A DNA stretch of 64,000 bases from NCBI GenBank assembly GCA_017557405.1, contig JAFYYV010000001.1, positions 62,001-126,000 of the forward strand. The letters are read 5' to 3'. Origin of the DNA: Prevotella sp. (GTDB taxonomy: Bacteria > Bacteroidota > Bacteroidia > Bacteroidales > Bacteroidaceae). A program made the position numbers and the translations under genes. The notes below the pieces were generated by a model. That model searched no databases. It was given only the letters and a program-made list of their open reading frames with translations, and was not told where the DNA came from. Of the stretch, positions 1 through 8,747 are shown one piece after another. The stretch's first letter is position 1. Each line of letters opens with the position of its first letter.

Positions 1-579
1 GATGTCAATTCCCGACTCGTAGAAGTCTTCCCAGTAACTGTTGTTCTGGGGCATGTCAGCTGGGCGGCTGATGTGCGTGATGGTGTCGATGATATTGGCA
101 CCCGTCACATGTCGCATAGCAATACCTTCCTGCACGTTCGAATAAGTTCCGTCCGTGGCCGGCACGTTCGACATCATCTCCACCAAGATGGCGTTGTCGA
201 GCATCGACGAGTAGAGCAGTTGCTTCTTCATGGCTGTAGTCAGGTCCTCATACCTGCTTACGCCCCACGAATTGTTCTTGAAGAAACGGTCGAACGCTTC
301 ATCATTGGCTGGGAAAACGGTTTTCGAACCCGTTCGAGCCAATGTCTCTGCATAACCCATGTCATCTGCCAGCCGTAGATAGGTGGTGAAAGTACCCGTC
401 AACAGCTTTTGGTCGGGATTCTTCAGCGATTCATAGATACTACTACCCAACCATTCGGGACGATTACCCTCATCATCGAGCTTGTAGTCATCATGACATG
501 CTGTGAACCCCACGCAAACGACAGCCAAGCAAAGGCCACCAAGGGCCTTCTTGGTCAGATCATAAAAGCGGTAATTCAT
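1..579 (-). CDS. Fas1 (fasciclin) domain lipoprotein, cut by window edge
   Basis: An open frame runs from ATG at 579 leftward off the window edge, giving the first 193 residues. The N-terminus has a basic region, a hydrophobic stretch and the lipobox F-T-A-C, with Cys near residue 25 followed by His-Asp-Asp, so it is a predicted lipoprotein. Residues about 45-130 resemble a fasciclin/Fas1 fold, including the typical T-V-F-P-A-N-D-E-A-F segment. Fas1 domains mediate adhesion or glycan contact; in Bacteroidetes they often accompany polysaccharide-utilisation genes. It lies 135 bp downstream of the lyase-like gene on the same strand, so the two may be co-transcribed. The rest of the protein, perhaps a second Fas1 domain, is outside the window. 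The upstream ATG at 583 is out of frame and stops quickly. Confidence 0.85.
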   Translation of the reverse strand, partial: MNYRFYDLTKKALGGLCLAVVCVGFTACHDDYKLDDEGNRPEWLGSSIYESLKNPDQKLLTGTFTTYLRLADDMGYAETLARTGSKTVFPANDEAFDRFFKNNSWGVSRYEDLTTAMKKQLLYSSMLDNAILVEMMSNVPATDGTYSNVQEGIAMRHVTGANIIDTITHISRPADMPQNNSYWEDFYESGIDI

Positions 580-714
580 ACATTAAAACGATTTAGTTAT
601 TATTGTTTATTTCAAGTTTCTTTTTGTTAATACGAATAGCAAGTTCCATTTCCTCACATCATCGGTAGATAATTTTAAGTTAATTGTCTAATGTTGTTTA
701 TATATAATAATGTG

Positions 715-3309
715 TTATTGCCCAGGAAAGGATTCCACTTTCTCGACCTGAAGCTCACCTTCCTTGATTGATATCTTCAGTACGTGTTTCCCAATGACTA
801 CTTTCCTTTTCAGATGTTTCCCTTCGCTCGTGGCCGTAACAAAAAATCTATTTTTCCCTTTCAATGCGTTGAGCACATAGATGGTTGTCGGATCGCCTTC
901 AGCCTGAATTGCCGAAAGACCACTTCCATTGATGAAGAATCGCAAAGTGTTCACGACCGAATGGTTCTCCTCAACGGCAAACTCAGCCGTAGAGCCACCC
1001 TCTGCAATGATGGTCGTTGTGGTGAAAACGGGATTACCTATTCGATTATTGATGTTTTTCAACGTACACTTCTGGTCGCTGGCGAAATTCGAGAGCAACA
1101 TGTAGTAAGTACAATATGGACCTTCACAGTCACCTTCAGGTACCATCACACCGTTCCATCCTTCAGGTGTGGTGAATGTCAGTTGTTCCATATCATGGAA
1201 GAAACTGTTGGTTTTTTCAGCGGTCATGTTTGAATAATAGGCAACGGCCCTGCGATCCACCACTTCGTTCTGCTTCACCGTTCGACTCTTGTCGTTGTAG
1301 TAGGCGTACAACTTTGCCGTCTGAATCGAGTTGTTGTTGGCCTTGTCCCCAAAAGCGATAATGTCGCTGTTGGTAGTCACGATGCTCAGTTCATTGTCGA
1401 TGTTCACCCACGGTCCAGGCAACATGGTTAGTTTGGTGCCGTCGAGTTCTGCCGAATGATTGGGATAATAGAACGTGCGACTAGTCTTCGTCAGTTCGTC
1501 CATACTAATGGCCATCAATCCGCCTTTCTCCTCAGTGATAGTGCAATCGGCCTTAGCACGCACATAATCAATATAAATAACGGCGTTGCCTGGCGTGGAA
1601 TAGATCGCGAATCGATTGTTCAACGTAGCATCGTTGGTGTTCAGTTCGCCATTCATCACCCAAGCGTCCCCTTGCAGTTGATATATACCGTTCACTACAG
1701 GTGTGGCATTTGTTTTGCGACCATTCACAGTATACAATCCAATGAAGTTGCCCGTGTTATTGGCGCGATAGGGAACAATAATCTTGTTCTTGTCCACCGA
1801 ATTGGCAGCAATATAACCCGTGTAGCTGTTCAGTCCCTCCGACCACGAGAATGTTGTGAAGCGGTCGCGAGTGAAAGCGCGCACAATGTTTTGCGTATTG
1901 AAGACCTTCGCCGCTGAATGGCGTTGGCGGAACGATTCGAAGTCAGTGGCCGTAAGGTCGGCGGTAGACATCACGTGGTGCATCAACCAAGTCATCATCA
2001 CACGGTGGGCCTCCACCCCCATACGCCGTGCACCCACATCAGCACGCAACAACCACGACCCGTCAGACGTTGTCTTCTGTCGGGCTTTGATATATTTGTA
2101 AGCCAAGTTCTCCAACATCAACGCATCAGCATCGCGCAGGAAACAAGCGTTCGTTGAATAACTGGTTATCTGGTCATATAGAAAGAGACTCCAGTCGTTG
2201 CCATTAGGCATAGCCAACTCGCCATCGGTCAGCGCCAACCAATTCAACACCTCGGTCTGCACCTCGCGGTTGTGGTGCATCAGTGCGTTGGTTCGCCAAG
2301 TCTCCTTGCCGTGCAGTTCCTTTTGAAACAACAACAAAGCCAAAGCGGCCTCGCCGAGTTCCTGCATTACCACATTCTGATACGAAGTGTGGAAATAATT
2401 GTGATTCTGCAACGTATAATCGTCGTAGAGATTTTGTCCACGATAGAGTTGGGCAATTGTATTTGAGTCATAATCGGGATCAACAATCGTCTGATTCTGT
2501 CGGTCACTACTATGCGAATAGCTGTTGATGGCGAACAAACGCAACCGTTCAAACCACTTCGAGGCTAGTTCATCATAGGGGAACAACCCCAACGTGGCAG
2601 CCAGCACATCGGCCTCCCATCCGTTTTCCTCGGCTTTGGTATCGCCTGCATATCCCGTAGGGATGGAGCGATTCAGCTCGTAGTTGCATTCTGCCTTCAA
2701 AAGTTTCTCGATATAACCACGTTGCACCTCAGTCAGTTTGTCCCACTGGAAGAAGGCAGAATAAGCCACACTCATGGCCCACAACGAACTCTCCCACACG
2801 GCGTCGCCCGTTCCTGTGGAGCCCCAATAGTTGTTACCTGAACACACCTTCAACTTGTTCGCTTTGTGGGTGGAATATGAAAAAATCAACGATTTCATCG
2901 CCATTTCTTCCACTTCATCCCATGTTACGCTGATAGGTAACACCACCTTTCCCTTGGCGTATTTCACCAAGAAGGCGCACACCATACCCAAGTCGGCATT
3001 CGGACGAACACCGCGCTCATCGTTGGCCATCGTGTTCTCACCTTTGAAGCAACCGCAGGCCTCGCCCACACTGTTCGGAGCCACACACTCTTGGAAATCG
3101 TTCTTCATATAGACCGTGAAGTCGGCCAACATCTGCAACAGGTCAGCCTGCATCTGCTCCTCGCTCACGAAATCGCTGGTGATGACTCCCTCTGTAGGGC
3201 TGTCAGCGGCCATGAGGGATAAGGCACCAACCAGAGACAGCAGGCAAAACAGCGACAGTCGTTTCCAAAGATTGCACGAACAAAAAAGGAATGTATGATT
3301 GATTAACAT
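715..3309 (-). CDS. Secreted alpha/alpha-toroid, polysaccharide-lyase-like protein
   Basis: The product is 864 residues when started at the ATG at 3309; the longer frame to 3387 overlaps the predicted promoter and was not used. An N-terminal signal peptide covers about residues 1-34, ending near L-M-A-A-D. Residues about 70-480 are helix-rich and contain N-H-N-Y-F-H and a W-L-M-H-H segment, reminiscent of the catalytic toroid of heparinase/PL8-type lyases. Residues about 490-860 look beta-rich, as in the C-terminal sandwiches of these enzymes. I cannot assign a family or substrate; catalytic residues are not certain. The Fas1 lipoprotein follows downstream. A polysaccharide lyase or hydrolase acting outside the cell or in the periplasm is an inference from fold appearance and context. 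Confidence 0.75.
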   Translation of the reverse strand: MLINHTFLFCSCNLWKRLSLFCLLSLVGALSLMAADSPTEGVITSDFVSEEQMQADLLQMLADFTVYMKNDFQECVAPNSVGEACGCFKGENTMANDERGVRPNADLGMVCAFLVKYAKGKVVLPISVTWDEVEEMAMKSLIFSYSTHKANKLKVCSGNNYWGSTGTGDAVWESSLWAMSVAYSAFFQWDKLTEVQRGYIEKLLKAECNYELNRSIPTGYAGDTKAEENGWEADVLAATLGLFPYDELASKWFERLRLFAINSYSHSSDRQNQTIVDPDYDSNTIAQLYRGQNLYDDYTLQNHNYFHTSYQNVVMQELGEAALALLLFQKELHGKETWRTNALMHHNREVQTEVLNWLALTDGELAMPNGNDWSLFLYDQITSYSTNACFLRDADALMLENLAYKYIKARQKTTSDGSWLLRADVGARRMGVEAHRVMMTWLMHHVMSTADLTATDFESFRQRHSAAKVFNTQNIVRAFTRDRFTTFSWSEGLNSYTGYIAANSVDKNKIIVPYRANNTGNFIGLYTVNGRKTNATPVVNGIYQLQGDAWVMNGELNTNDATLNNRFAIYSTPGNAVIYIDYVRAKADCTITEEKGGLMAISMDELTKTSRTFYYPNHSAELDGTKLTMLPGPWVNIDNELSIVTTNSDIIAFGDKANNNSIQTAKLYAYYNDKSRTVKQNEVVDRRAVAYYSNMTAEKTNSFFHDMEQLTFTTPEGWNGVMVPEGDCEGPYCTYYMLLSNFASDQKCTLKNINNRIGNPVFTTTTIIAEGGSTAEFAVEENHSVVNTLRFFINGSGLSAIQAEGDPTTIYVLNALKGKNRFFVTATSEGKHLKRKVVIGKHVLKISIKEGELQVEKVESFPGQ

Positions 3310-3364
3310 GGTTTCTATTCCTATCTTTTTTGATTGTGTTTGTGTATTCGTAGGTTTCTGCCTA

Positions 3365-3395
3365 CAAAAATAACATTTTAAATTCATTTATCAAA
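3365..3395 (-). promoter_or_regulatory. Promoter for the lyase-like gene
   Basis: On the minus strand a -7 box TATTTTTG (3372-3365) is preceded by TTTG (3395-3392) with 19 bp between, matching the Bacteroidetes -33/-7 pattern. It lies about 55 bp before the chosen ATG at 3309 and rules out the longer frame. Confidence 0.65.
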
Positions 3396-3476
3396 ATTTT
3401 CTTCTAAGATTTGAAGACTATGCAAAACACTTGTCTTATCTTTTCGTTTCAAATGAGATGCTATACTTCAGTTTTG

Positions 3477-3564
3477 TCAAAGCTATGGAATGACCCGGTC
3501 AAAGCTATGCAATGAGGCGGTCAAAGCTATGGAATGACGAGGTCAAAAGCCACAAATGACAAAC
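3477..3564 (+). repeat. 22-bp-period dyad array 1 (four units)
   Basis: Four head-to-tail 22-bp units begin at 3477, 3499, 3521 and 3543. Each is a 17-bp T-C-A...T-G-A element plus a 5-bp spacer (CCCGG, GGCGG, CGAGG, CAAAC). Units 1 and 3 are identical over 17 bp, unit 2 differs by one base, and unit 4 has diverged. It sits in the 678-bp divergent gap between the lyase-like gene and the ECF sigma gene, a gap that otherwise holds only promoters and the inverted repeat next to it. Confidence 0.8.
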
Positions 3565-3587
3565 CACATCTGAACGAAGAGCGTACG

Positions 3588-3699
3588 AACGAACAGTTGA
3601 ACAGTTTTTCGTGTGAAACTGCAACAGAATGTTATTATTATATTATATAATAATAAAAGTATTATGCACGCACAAATAGAAACTGTTCAACTGTTCGTT
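3588..3699. repeat. 20-bp perfect inverted repeat around an AT palindrome
   Basis: The left arm 3588-3607 (AACGAACAGTTGAACAGTTT) is the exact reverse complement of 3680-3699. The 72-bp interior contains a near-perfect AT palindrome at about 3632-3656. No poly-T tract follows and no ORF is enclosed. It could form a cruciform or a long RNA hairpin, or be the remnant of a small mobile element. Confidence 0.75.
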
Positions 3700-3866
3700 C
3701 GCTGTTCATACAACCATTACTCTTAAATACTTTCATTATGTAAACATTGATCCTTTATCTTTTTCGTACCAAGACGTTTTGTGTCAAAATACACTAAAAA
3801 CAACGAGGAAAAACTATAGAAAATGAGAAAAACACATGGAAAAATGGTTTTTTTTCGAAAATATCA

Positions 3867-3896
3867 TTGTTTTTCAAAACTTTTTTCGTATGTTTG
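3867..3896 (+). promoter_or_regulatory. Promoter of the ECF sigma gene
   Basis: TTG at 3867-3869 and TATGTTTG at 3889-3896 are 19 bp apart, matching the Bacteroidetes consensus. The start codon is about 90 bp downstream, leaving a leader of roughly 85 nt. Confidence 0.65.
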
Positions 3897-3987
3897 CAGT
3901 CTGAAAGCAAACATGTATGCCAATTACCTTTGATCTATATACCCCAAAAAGGTCAAACTAACTAAAAAGCAGCTATACATCAAGTAT

Positions 3988-4503
3988 ATGACACCTACTG
4001 AAACCAACAAATCTCAGGCTATAGCCAATGCCTACGTTGAGATGAGAGCGCAATTGCTCGCCATCTTCCGACAAGTGCGTATGCCCGAGGCTGACTGTGA
4101 GGATATGGTTCAGGAGGTGTTTGTCAGGCTTCTCGGTGTGGAGACCCTGCAGACGGAGACCGTCAATGCCATCGCCGCTACCATAGCCTTCCGTTTGCGT
4201 ATTGACTACCTGCGTCGTCGCTCTTTCCTGCATCGAATCTATAAAGATGTTCCACGAGCCGAGATCTTCGAGCAGATGGGCTACACCAACAACACATGCG
4301 AACTGCATGAACTCATCTGCATCGAGCAGAACGCCATCGCACGGCTTCGCCCCGAGAACCAACGCATCTACCGCCTAAGTCGCTTCGACGACAAAACCAA
4401 CGATGAGATTGCCGACATCATGTCAATGAGCTATCGCAGTGTGGAGTCGCGCCTCTATCGCTCTCGCATGTTCATCAGGGAGCAAGTGGCGAAAGTAATA
4501 TGA
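3988..4503 (+). CDS. ECF-type RNA polymerase sigma-70 factor
   Basis: A 171-residue protein with the usual two-domain layout of extracytoplasmic-function sigma factors. Region 2 spans about residues 15-80 and includes E-D-M-V-Q-E-V-F-V-R-L-L; region 4 spans about 110-165 with the helix-turn-helix D-E-I-A-D-I-M-S-M-S-Y-R-S-V-E-S-R. It recruits core RNA polymerase to a specific promoter set. Usually such genes in Bacteroidetes are next to an anti-sigma/FecR gene and a SusC/SusD pair. Here no anti-sigma gene is visible, and the next gene 51 bp downstream encodes a large secreted protein that is probably co-transcribed. How its activity is controlled is therefore not evident from this window. Confidence 0.9.
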   Translation: MTPTETNKSQAIANAYVEMRAQLLAIFRQVRMPEADCEDMVQEVFVRLLGVETLQTETVNAIAATIAFRLRIDYLRRRSFLHRIYKDVPRAEIFEQMGYTNNTCELHELICIEQNAIARLRPENQRIYRLSRFDDKTNDEIADIMSMSYRSVESRLYRSRMFIREQVAKVI

Positions 4504-4554
4504 ACATTTCTTTATTTTATCAATCTATATGTCTAACAAACTAAATCAAAGCTT

Positions 4555-7500
4555 ATGAAACATTATTTCCGTTTCGCAACTCTGCTGCTTCTGGCAGCAT
4601 TGACAAGCATTGAGGTGATGGCTCAGGACCGCATACGTCCTATTCCCGTCACGCAGAAGACCTTTGAGGTGGGCACCGACTACTACATTTATAATGTAGG
4701 TCGTGGTATGTTCGCTAATAAGGGCGAAGCATGGGGAACTCAGGCCACACTCGGCTACCAAGGCATGAAGTATCAGGTTCGCCACGATGACGACATGCCC
4801 GAAGGCTACTACTACCTGTACTCTGAGGAGACGGACAGGAACAACAAGGTGATGTTCCGCACCAACAGTGACGGCAATGCCGGATCGGGCGTGTGCGCAA
4901 CATTCGTTGACAACAACAAGGGTGACAATGCCTATTGGACTATCACTCCGTTCAACGACAACGTCACAGGTGGATTCCTCATCCAGATTCCTTCTGACAC
5001 CAAGGGTGGTTATGCCTATGTGGAGTCACAGGCTTGGGGAGCTCAGTGGGATCACTGGGGCAAGTTCTTCGATTCGAACGGTATCACCTATGGTATCTTC
5101 TTCGATATCGAAATTGCCGACAACCCCGACAATGTGACTTGGCAGTTCGTCGCTGTTGACGACTACGAGACTTATCAGGACGGACTCGACGAGGAAGCTA
5201 TCGCTGCTTTCAATGCCGCCAACGACCTGAAGGCTTGGATCGACCTGGCCAAGCTGCGTGGAGCCGACGTATCAGCTGCTGAGGAACTCTACAACAACAC
5301 CGCTACGTCATCTACAGACCTGCGCAAAGCACTCAGCGACCTGAAACCCTACGTGGACGCTCAGAAAGCTGCTGTGAAACTGCAGGATGCTATCACCGAG
5401 GCTGGTGAATATGGTGTAGATGCTACCGAGGCAGAGGCAGTGCTTAACAATCCTGATGCCACAGCTTCTGAGATCACCGCAGCCACTGATGCTCTGAACA
5501 AGGAGATCAAGATTGCTAGAACTGCTGCTGTGCTTGCTGGCGCAACCAGTGAAGAAGCCATCGACCTCTTCTCTGAGAACATCTTCGAGAACGCTACCTT
5601 CACCGACAACATCAGCGGTTGGACCAGCACAACTACCGTGCAGAACAAGGCCCACAAGAGCCCCAACGCCAACGAGCAGGTTAGCTGCGGCGTCGATGGT
5701 ATTAACGCTGAGGGCAAGTTCTATGAGAACTGGGATCCCAGTGCCACTAAGGCTGTGGGTAAGATGTATCAGAAGCAGGAGAAACTGCCCGCTGGACTCT
5801 ATGTGGGTAAGCTCTCTGTATTCGTGAACAATCTCGCCGACAACTCGGGTGATGCTCCCAAACAGTTCGCTTATCTGAACGACGTGAAGTCTCCATTGAC
5901 TCAAGGAAAGTTCAAGAGCTACTCTATGTTCTTGCAGTTGGCAGAACAGGGCGACATCGAGATGGGATTTGAGCAGACTGAGGCTGTTGCCAACTGGCTG
6001 GGTATCGACAATGCTTCACTCAAGTACTACGGAAGTGGTGCCGACAACTACAAGGGTCTGGCTGCCGACCTCGTAGGTGCTGACTGGGAAGCTGAGTTCG
6101 TTGATGAAGAAGGTCAGTGGCCCATCCACACTTCTTCTGTAAGAGAGGCCGTCAGCAACGCTATCTTCGCTGGTGGTGCTGCCACTTCTCCTGAAGCTGG
6201 TATCGCTGCTGCTATGAACTCTATCGAGGCTGTCGAGGCTCTGCGCACCAACATCCAGTTGTGGAAGGATCTGGAGAAACTCATCTATGGTGATGAGAAG
6301 ACTTCAGGATTGTATGACCAGCAGTATGCTCTTGATACTGAGGGTTGGGAAGATGATGATGCCTTTAGAACTCTCATCGACCAATTGGCTGAAAAGCTTG
6401 ACCTCGTACTCGATGATCCTGCAAATGCTGATTGGGACAACGCCGAGTTGAAGAAGAAGATGGATCGTATGAACCAACTCTACGATGCCGCTCTCGAATA
6501 CCATGCAAAGAATGCTCTGAACGTTGGCGACGACCTGACCGACAAGACCAAGTTCGGTGAGAAGTTCTTGAAGAACCCCGACTTCCAAAATGCTGAAGAC
6601 TTCCTCTATGGATGGGATGCTAATCCTAAGGGCAGCACTGGATTCTTCGGTGGATATCCCGACGTTTTGGAGTGCTGGAACTCTAACTTCAACATCTCAC
6701 AGGAAGTGAAGTTGCCGAAGGACGGTGCATATCGTCTGCAGACACGTGCTTTCTACCGCACTGGCGGAGTTGCCGAAGCTTACTCTCGCTGGAATGCAGC
6801 AAATGGTGAGAACGTTGGTGACAACAAGAGCTGCGCATTCTTGTATGCTGGCAACTTGACATCACCCATCGCTAACGTATTCAACACTCTCTACACAGAG
6901 GATGAACTGAATAAAATCGGTGCATTCTACGATGTGGAGCGTCTGCAAACTGGAAACAACGGTGGACAGTTCACTACATCTAACAGTTTGAACCCATGGG
7001 AATTCCCATACGACTTCATTCTGACTGACGCAGACCAGGGTCTCTATTCACCCAACGGTGTGTTCTCTGCATCTTACATCTTCAACTGCTATAAGGGCTT
7101 CGACAAGAACTCTGCTCTTGAGGACATCGCTCAGAAGTACACTAGCTACATCGACTTCATTGGTGAACAGAATGAAGTGGTGCGCATGGGTGTGAAAGCC
7201 GAGAATATCCTTTCTGCAGGTTGGACTATCTTCGCTCCCTATCACCTCTACTACATGGGTAACGATCCCGCTGTGATGAGACCTGTGATGGACGAGACCA
7301 TCAATCTGGCTAAGGAACTGGCTAAGGAGCCTATGATGGCTGACAGCCTGAAGGCTCTGAATGCTGCTATCACTGCTGCCGATGGTGCTGCTTCTGGTGC
7401 AGAACTGATGAATGCCTATAAGGCCATCAACGCAGCCTTCGGTCCCGCCAAGAGTTCTGCCAACGCTTACAAGACCTTGGCTGATGCTAAGAAGGATCTG

Positions 7501-8574
7501 GAGCAGACGTTGGCCGAGCGTGCCGATCAGGCATCTGATGCTGCTAAGGCTGGCGCAAACACCGAGCTCTCACTCGTAGAAGGTATGTTGAAGGATGGAA
7601 CCATCGCCGATGCTGACATTCCCGAAGAAATCGAGAAGATCAAGGCTGTGAAGAGAGAACTCTTCCGCCCGATTCCTGGCGTTTATCCTGCTGACTACAC
7701 TGAGTTCGCACTCCAGAACCCGAAATTCCAGGAAGACTGGACAGGTTGGGAGCGCACCAACACCAGCAATACCAGCATTGAAAAGTGGGATGTGCTCGTG
7801 AATGGTGATACCCAGAACTGGGGCTTCGCTGAGGGTTGGAACAATGCCGAGTTCAGCTTCGATGTCTACCAGATTGTCACCGACCTGCCAGAAGGTGTTT
7901 GGGAGGTTCGTGCAAATGGTTTGGCTCGTCTGTCCGACAACCCCACCAACATGACACTTGGATTCAACACACAGGATCCTGATGCAATTGCAGCTCTCTA
8001 TGAGCAATATGCTGACAGCATCGCAGTGCTCTATGGTAACGACGACGCTGTATTCCTTGCTAATCCTTACCTGATTCCTGAAGCTGCTAACAACGCAGAG
8101 ATCATGAAGGACAACAATGGTGGCGTAGGTGGTTGGTATGAGATGGTCGACGAGAGCGATCCCGACGATCCTACAAGCTACTTCATCCCGAACAACCGTC
8201 AGGCATTCGCCGGTCGTCTTGGAGTTGACTGGTACAAGGCTGATGGCAGCGTTGATCCTGATATGAAGTGGTTTGAGAACGTGGTGGTTACCTACGTGGA
8301 TGATAGTGGTGTCTTGAGACTCGGTTGGAAGTGCGACCACTGCAAACCTAATGCATGGGCTCCTGCTACCAACTTCCGCATCATCTACTACGGACCAGAC
8401 GATCCTCGTAAGGAGAACACTGGCATTCGCGAAATCACGACTACACAACCCGTTGAGCGCACTATCTTCAGTGCTGACGGACGCCGCATGAACGGTCTCA
8501 ACAAGGGCTTGAACATCATCAAGACCAAGACTGCTGACGGCAAGACCGTGATCCGCAAGGTGGTGGTGAAGTAA
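4555..8574 (+). CDS. Large secreted modular protein with T9SS-like tail
   Basis: A 1339-residue protein with a signal peptide (about 1-23, ending V-M-A-Q). It appears modular: an N-terminal beta-rich part (about 35-200); Ala-rich helical segments (about 205-320, 500-640 and 920-1040) resembling FIVAR/spacer helices; and three jelly-roll-like segments beginning with F-x-N-x-x-F-x-x-x-x-x-G-W (about 338-490, 690-900, 1060-1270) that look like carbohydrate-binding modules. The last 40 residues (I-F-S-A-D-G-R-R-M-N-G-L...K-V-V-V-K) resemble the short C-terminal signals of Prevotella type IX-secreted proteins. No catalytic domain is recognised. A surface adhesin or glycan-binding protein is inferred. 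It probably forms an operon with the ECF sigma gene and ends at a strong terminator. Confidence 0.85.
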   Translation: MKHYFRFATLLLLAALTSIEVMAQDRIRPIPVTQKTFEVGTDYYIYNVGRGMFANKGEAWGTQATLGYQGMKYQVRHDDDMPEGYYYLYSEETDRNNKVMFRTNSDGNAGSGVCATFVDNNKGDNAYWTITPFNDNVTGGFLIQIPSDTKGGYAYVESQAWGAQWDHWGKFFDSNGITYGIFFDIEIADNPDNVTWQFVAVDDYETYQDGLDEEAIAAFNAANDLKAWIDLAKLRGADVSAAEELYNNTATSSTDLRKALSDLKPYVDAQKAAVKLQDAITEAGEYGVDATEAEAVLNNPDATASEITAATDALNKEIKIARTAAVLAGATSEEAIDLFSENIFENATFTDNISGWTSTTTVQNKAHKSPNANEQVSCGVDGINAEGKFYENWDPSATKAVGKMYQKQEKLPAGLYVGKLSVFVNNLADNSGDAPKQFAYLNDVKSPLTQGKFKSYSMFLQLAEQGDIEMGFEQTEAVANWLGIDNASLKYYGSGADNYKGLAADLVGADWEAEFVDEEGQWPIHTSSVREAVSNAIFAGGAATSPEAGIAAAMNSIEAVEALRTNIQLWKDLEKLIYGDEKTSGLYDQQYALDTEGWEDDDAFRTLIDQLAEKLDLVLDDPANADWDNAELKKKMDRMNQLYDAALEYHAKNALNVGDDLTDKTKFGEKFLKNPDFQNAEDFLYGWDANPKGSTGFFGGYPDVLECWNSNFNISQEVKLPKDGAYRLQTRAFYRTGGVAEAYSRWNAANGENVGDNKSCAFLYAGNLTSPIANVFNTLYTEDELNKIGAFYDVERLQTGNNGGQFTTSNSLNPWEFPYDFILTDADQGLYSPNGVFSASYIFNCYKGFDKNSALEDIAQKYTSYIDFIGEQNEVVRMGVKAENILSAGWTIFAPYHLYYMGNDPAVMRPVMDETINLAKELAKEPMMADSLKALNAAITAADGAASGAELMNAYKAINAAFGPAKSSANAYKTLADAKKDLEQTLAERADQASDAAKAGANTELSLVEGMLKDGTIADADIPEEIEKIKAVKRELFRPIPGVYPADYTEFALQNPKFQEDWTGWERTNTSNTSIEKWDVLVNGDTQNWGFAEGWNNAEFSFDVYQIVTDLPEGVWEVRANGLARLSDNPTNMTLGFNTQDPDAIAALYEQYADSIAVLYGNDDAVFLANPYLIPEAANNAEIMKDNNGGVGGWYEMVDESDPDDPTSYFIPNNRQAFAGRLGVDWYKADGSVDPDMKWFENVVVTYVDDSGVLRLGWKCDHCKPNAWAPATNFRIIYYGPDDPRKENTGIREITTTQPVERTIFSADGRRMNGLNKGLNIIKTKTADGKTVIRKVVVK

Positions 8575-8635
8575 TCTAGAATCTAGTTTATCTAGAACAC
8601 CTAGGATATCTAGAAATTCTAGAACATCTAGGTAA
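8575..8635 (+). repeat. 9-bp tandem array based on TCTAGAACA
   Basis: TCTAG or CCTAG cores start at 8582, 8591, 8600, 8609, 8618 and 8627, an exact 9-bp spacing, with one further core at 8575 immediately after the stop codon. The array separates the stop from the terminator. Confidence 0.8.
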
Positions 8636-8642
8636 AACCCAA

Positions 8643-8675
8643 GGGGTGGCAAGAATGCGCTTGCCGCCCCTTTTT
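8643..8675 (+). terminator. Rho-independent terminator
   Basis: An 11-bp stem (GGGGTGGCAAG pairing with CTTGCCGCCCC, one G-U) with a 6-nt loop is followed by TTTTT. It ends the sigma/surface-protein operon. Confidence 0.9.
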
Positions 8676-8705
8676 CGTTGGCTTAATAAAAATTCACAGC
8701 AAATA

Positions 8706-8737
8706 TTTGGTTGCTCAAACGAATTGTTGTATCTTTG
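8706..8737 (+). promoter_or_regulatory. Promoter of the tRNA gene
   Basis: TTTG (8706-8709) and TATCTTTG (8730-8737) are separated by 20 bp, ten bases upstream of the mature tRNA 5' end. Confidence 0.75.
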
Positions 8738-8747
8738 CAACGGAAAT

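Noticed and set aside
73-630. Short plus-strand frames at the left edge
   Set aside because: They are antisense to the Fas1-domain lipoprotein, whose minus-strand frame is open to the edge with a lipobox.
3588-3699. Insertion sequence
   Set aside because: The inverted repeats enclose only 72 bp, with no transposase and no visible target duplication.
7570-8652. A 360-codon minus-strand frame opposite the 1339-residue protein gene
   Set aside because: Antisense to a gene with signal peptide and sorting tail; runs through the terminator and shows no motifs.
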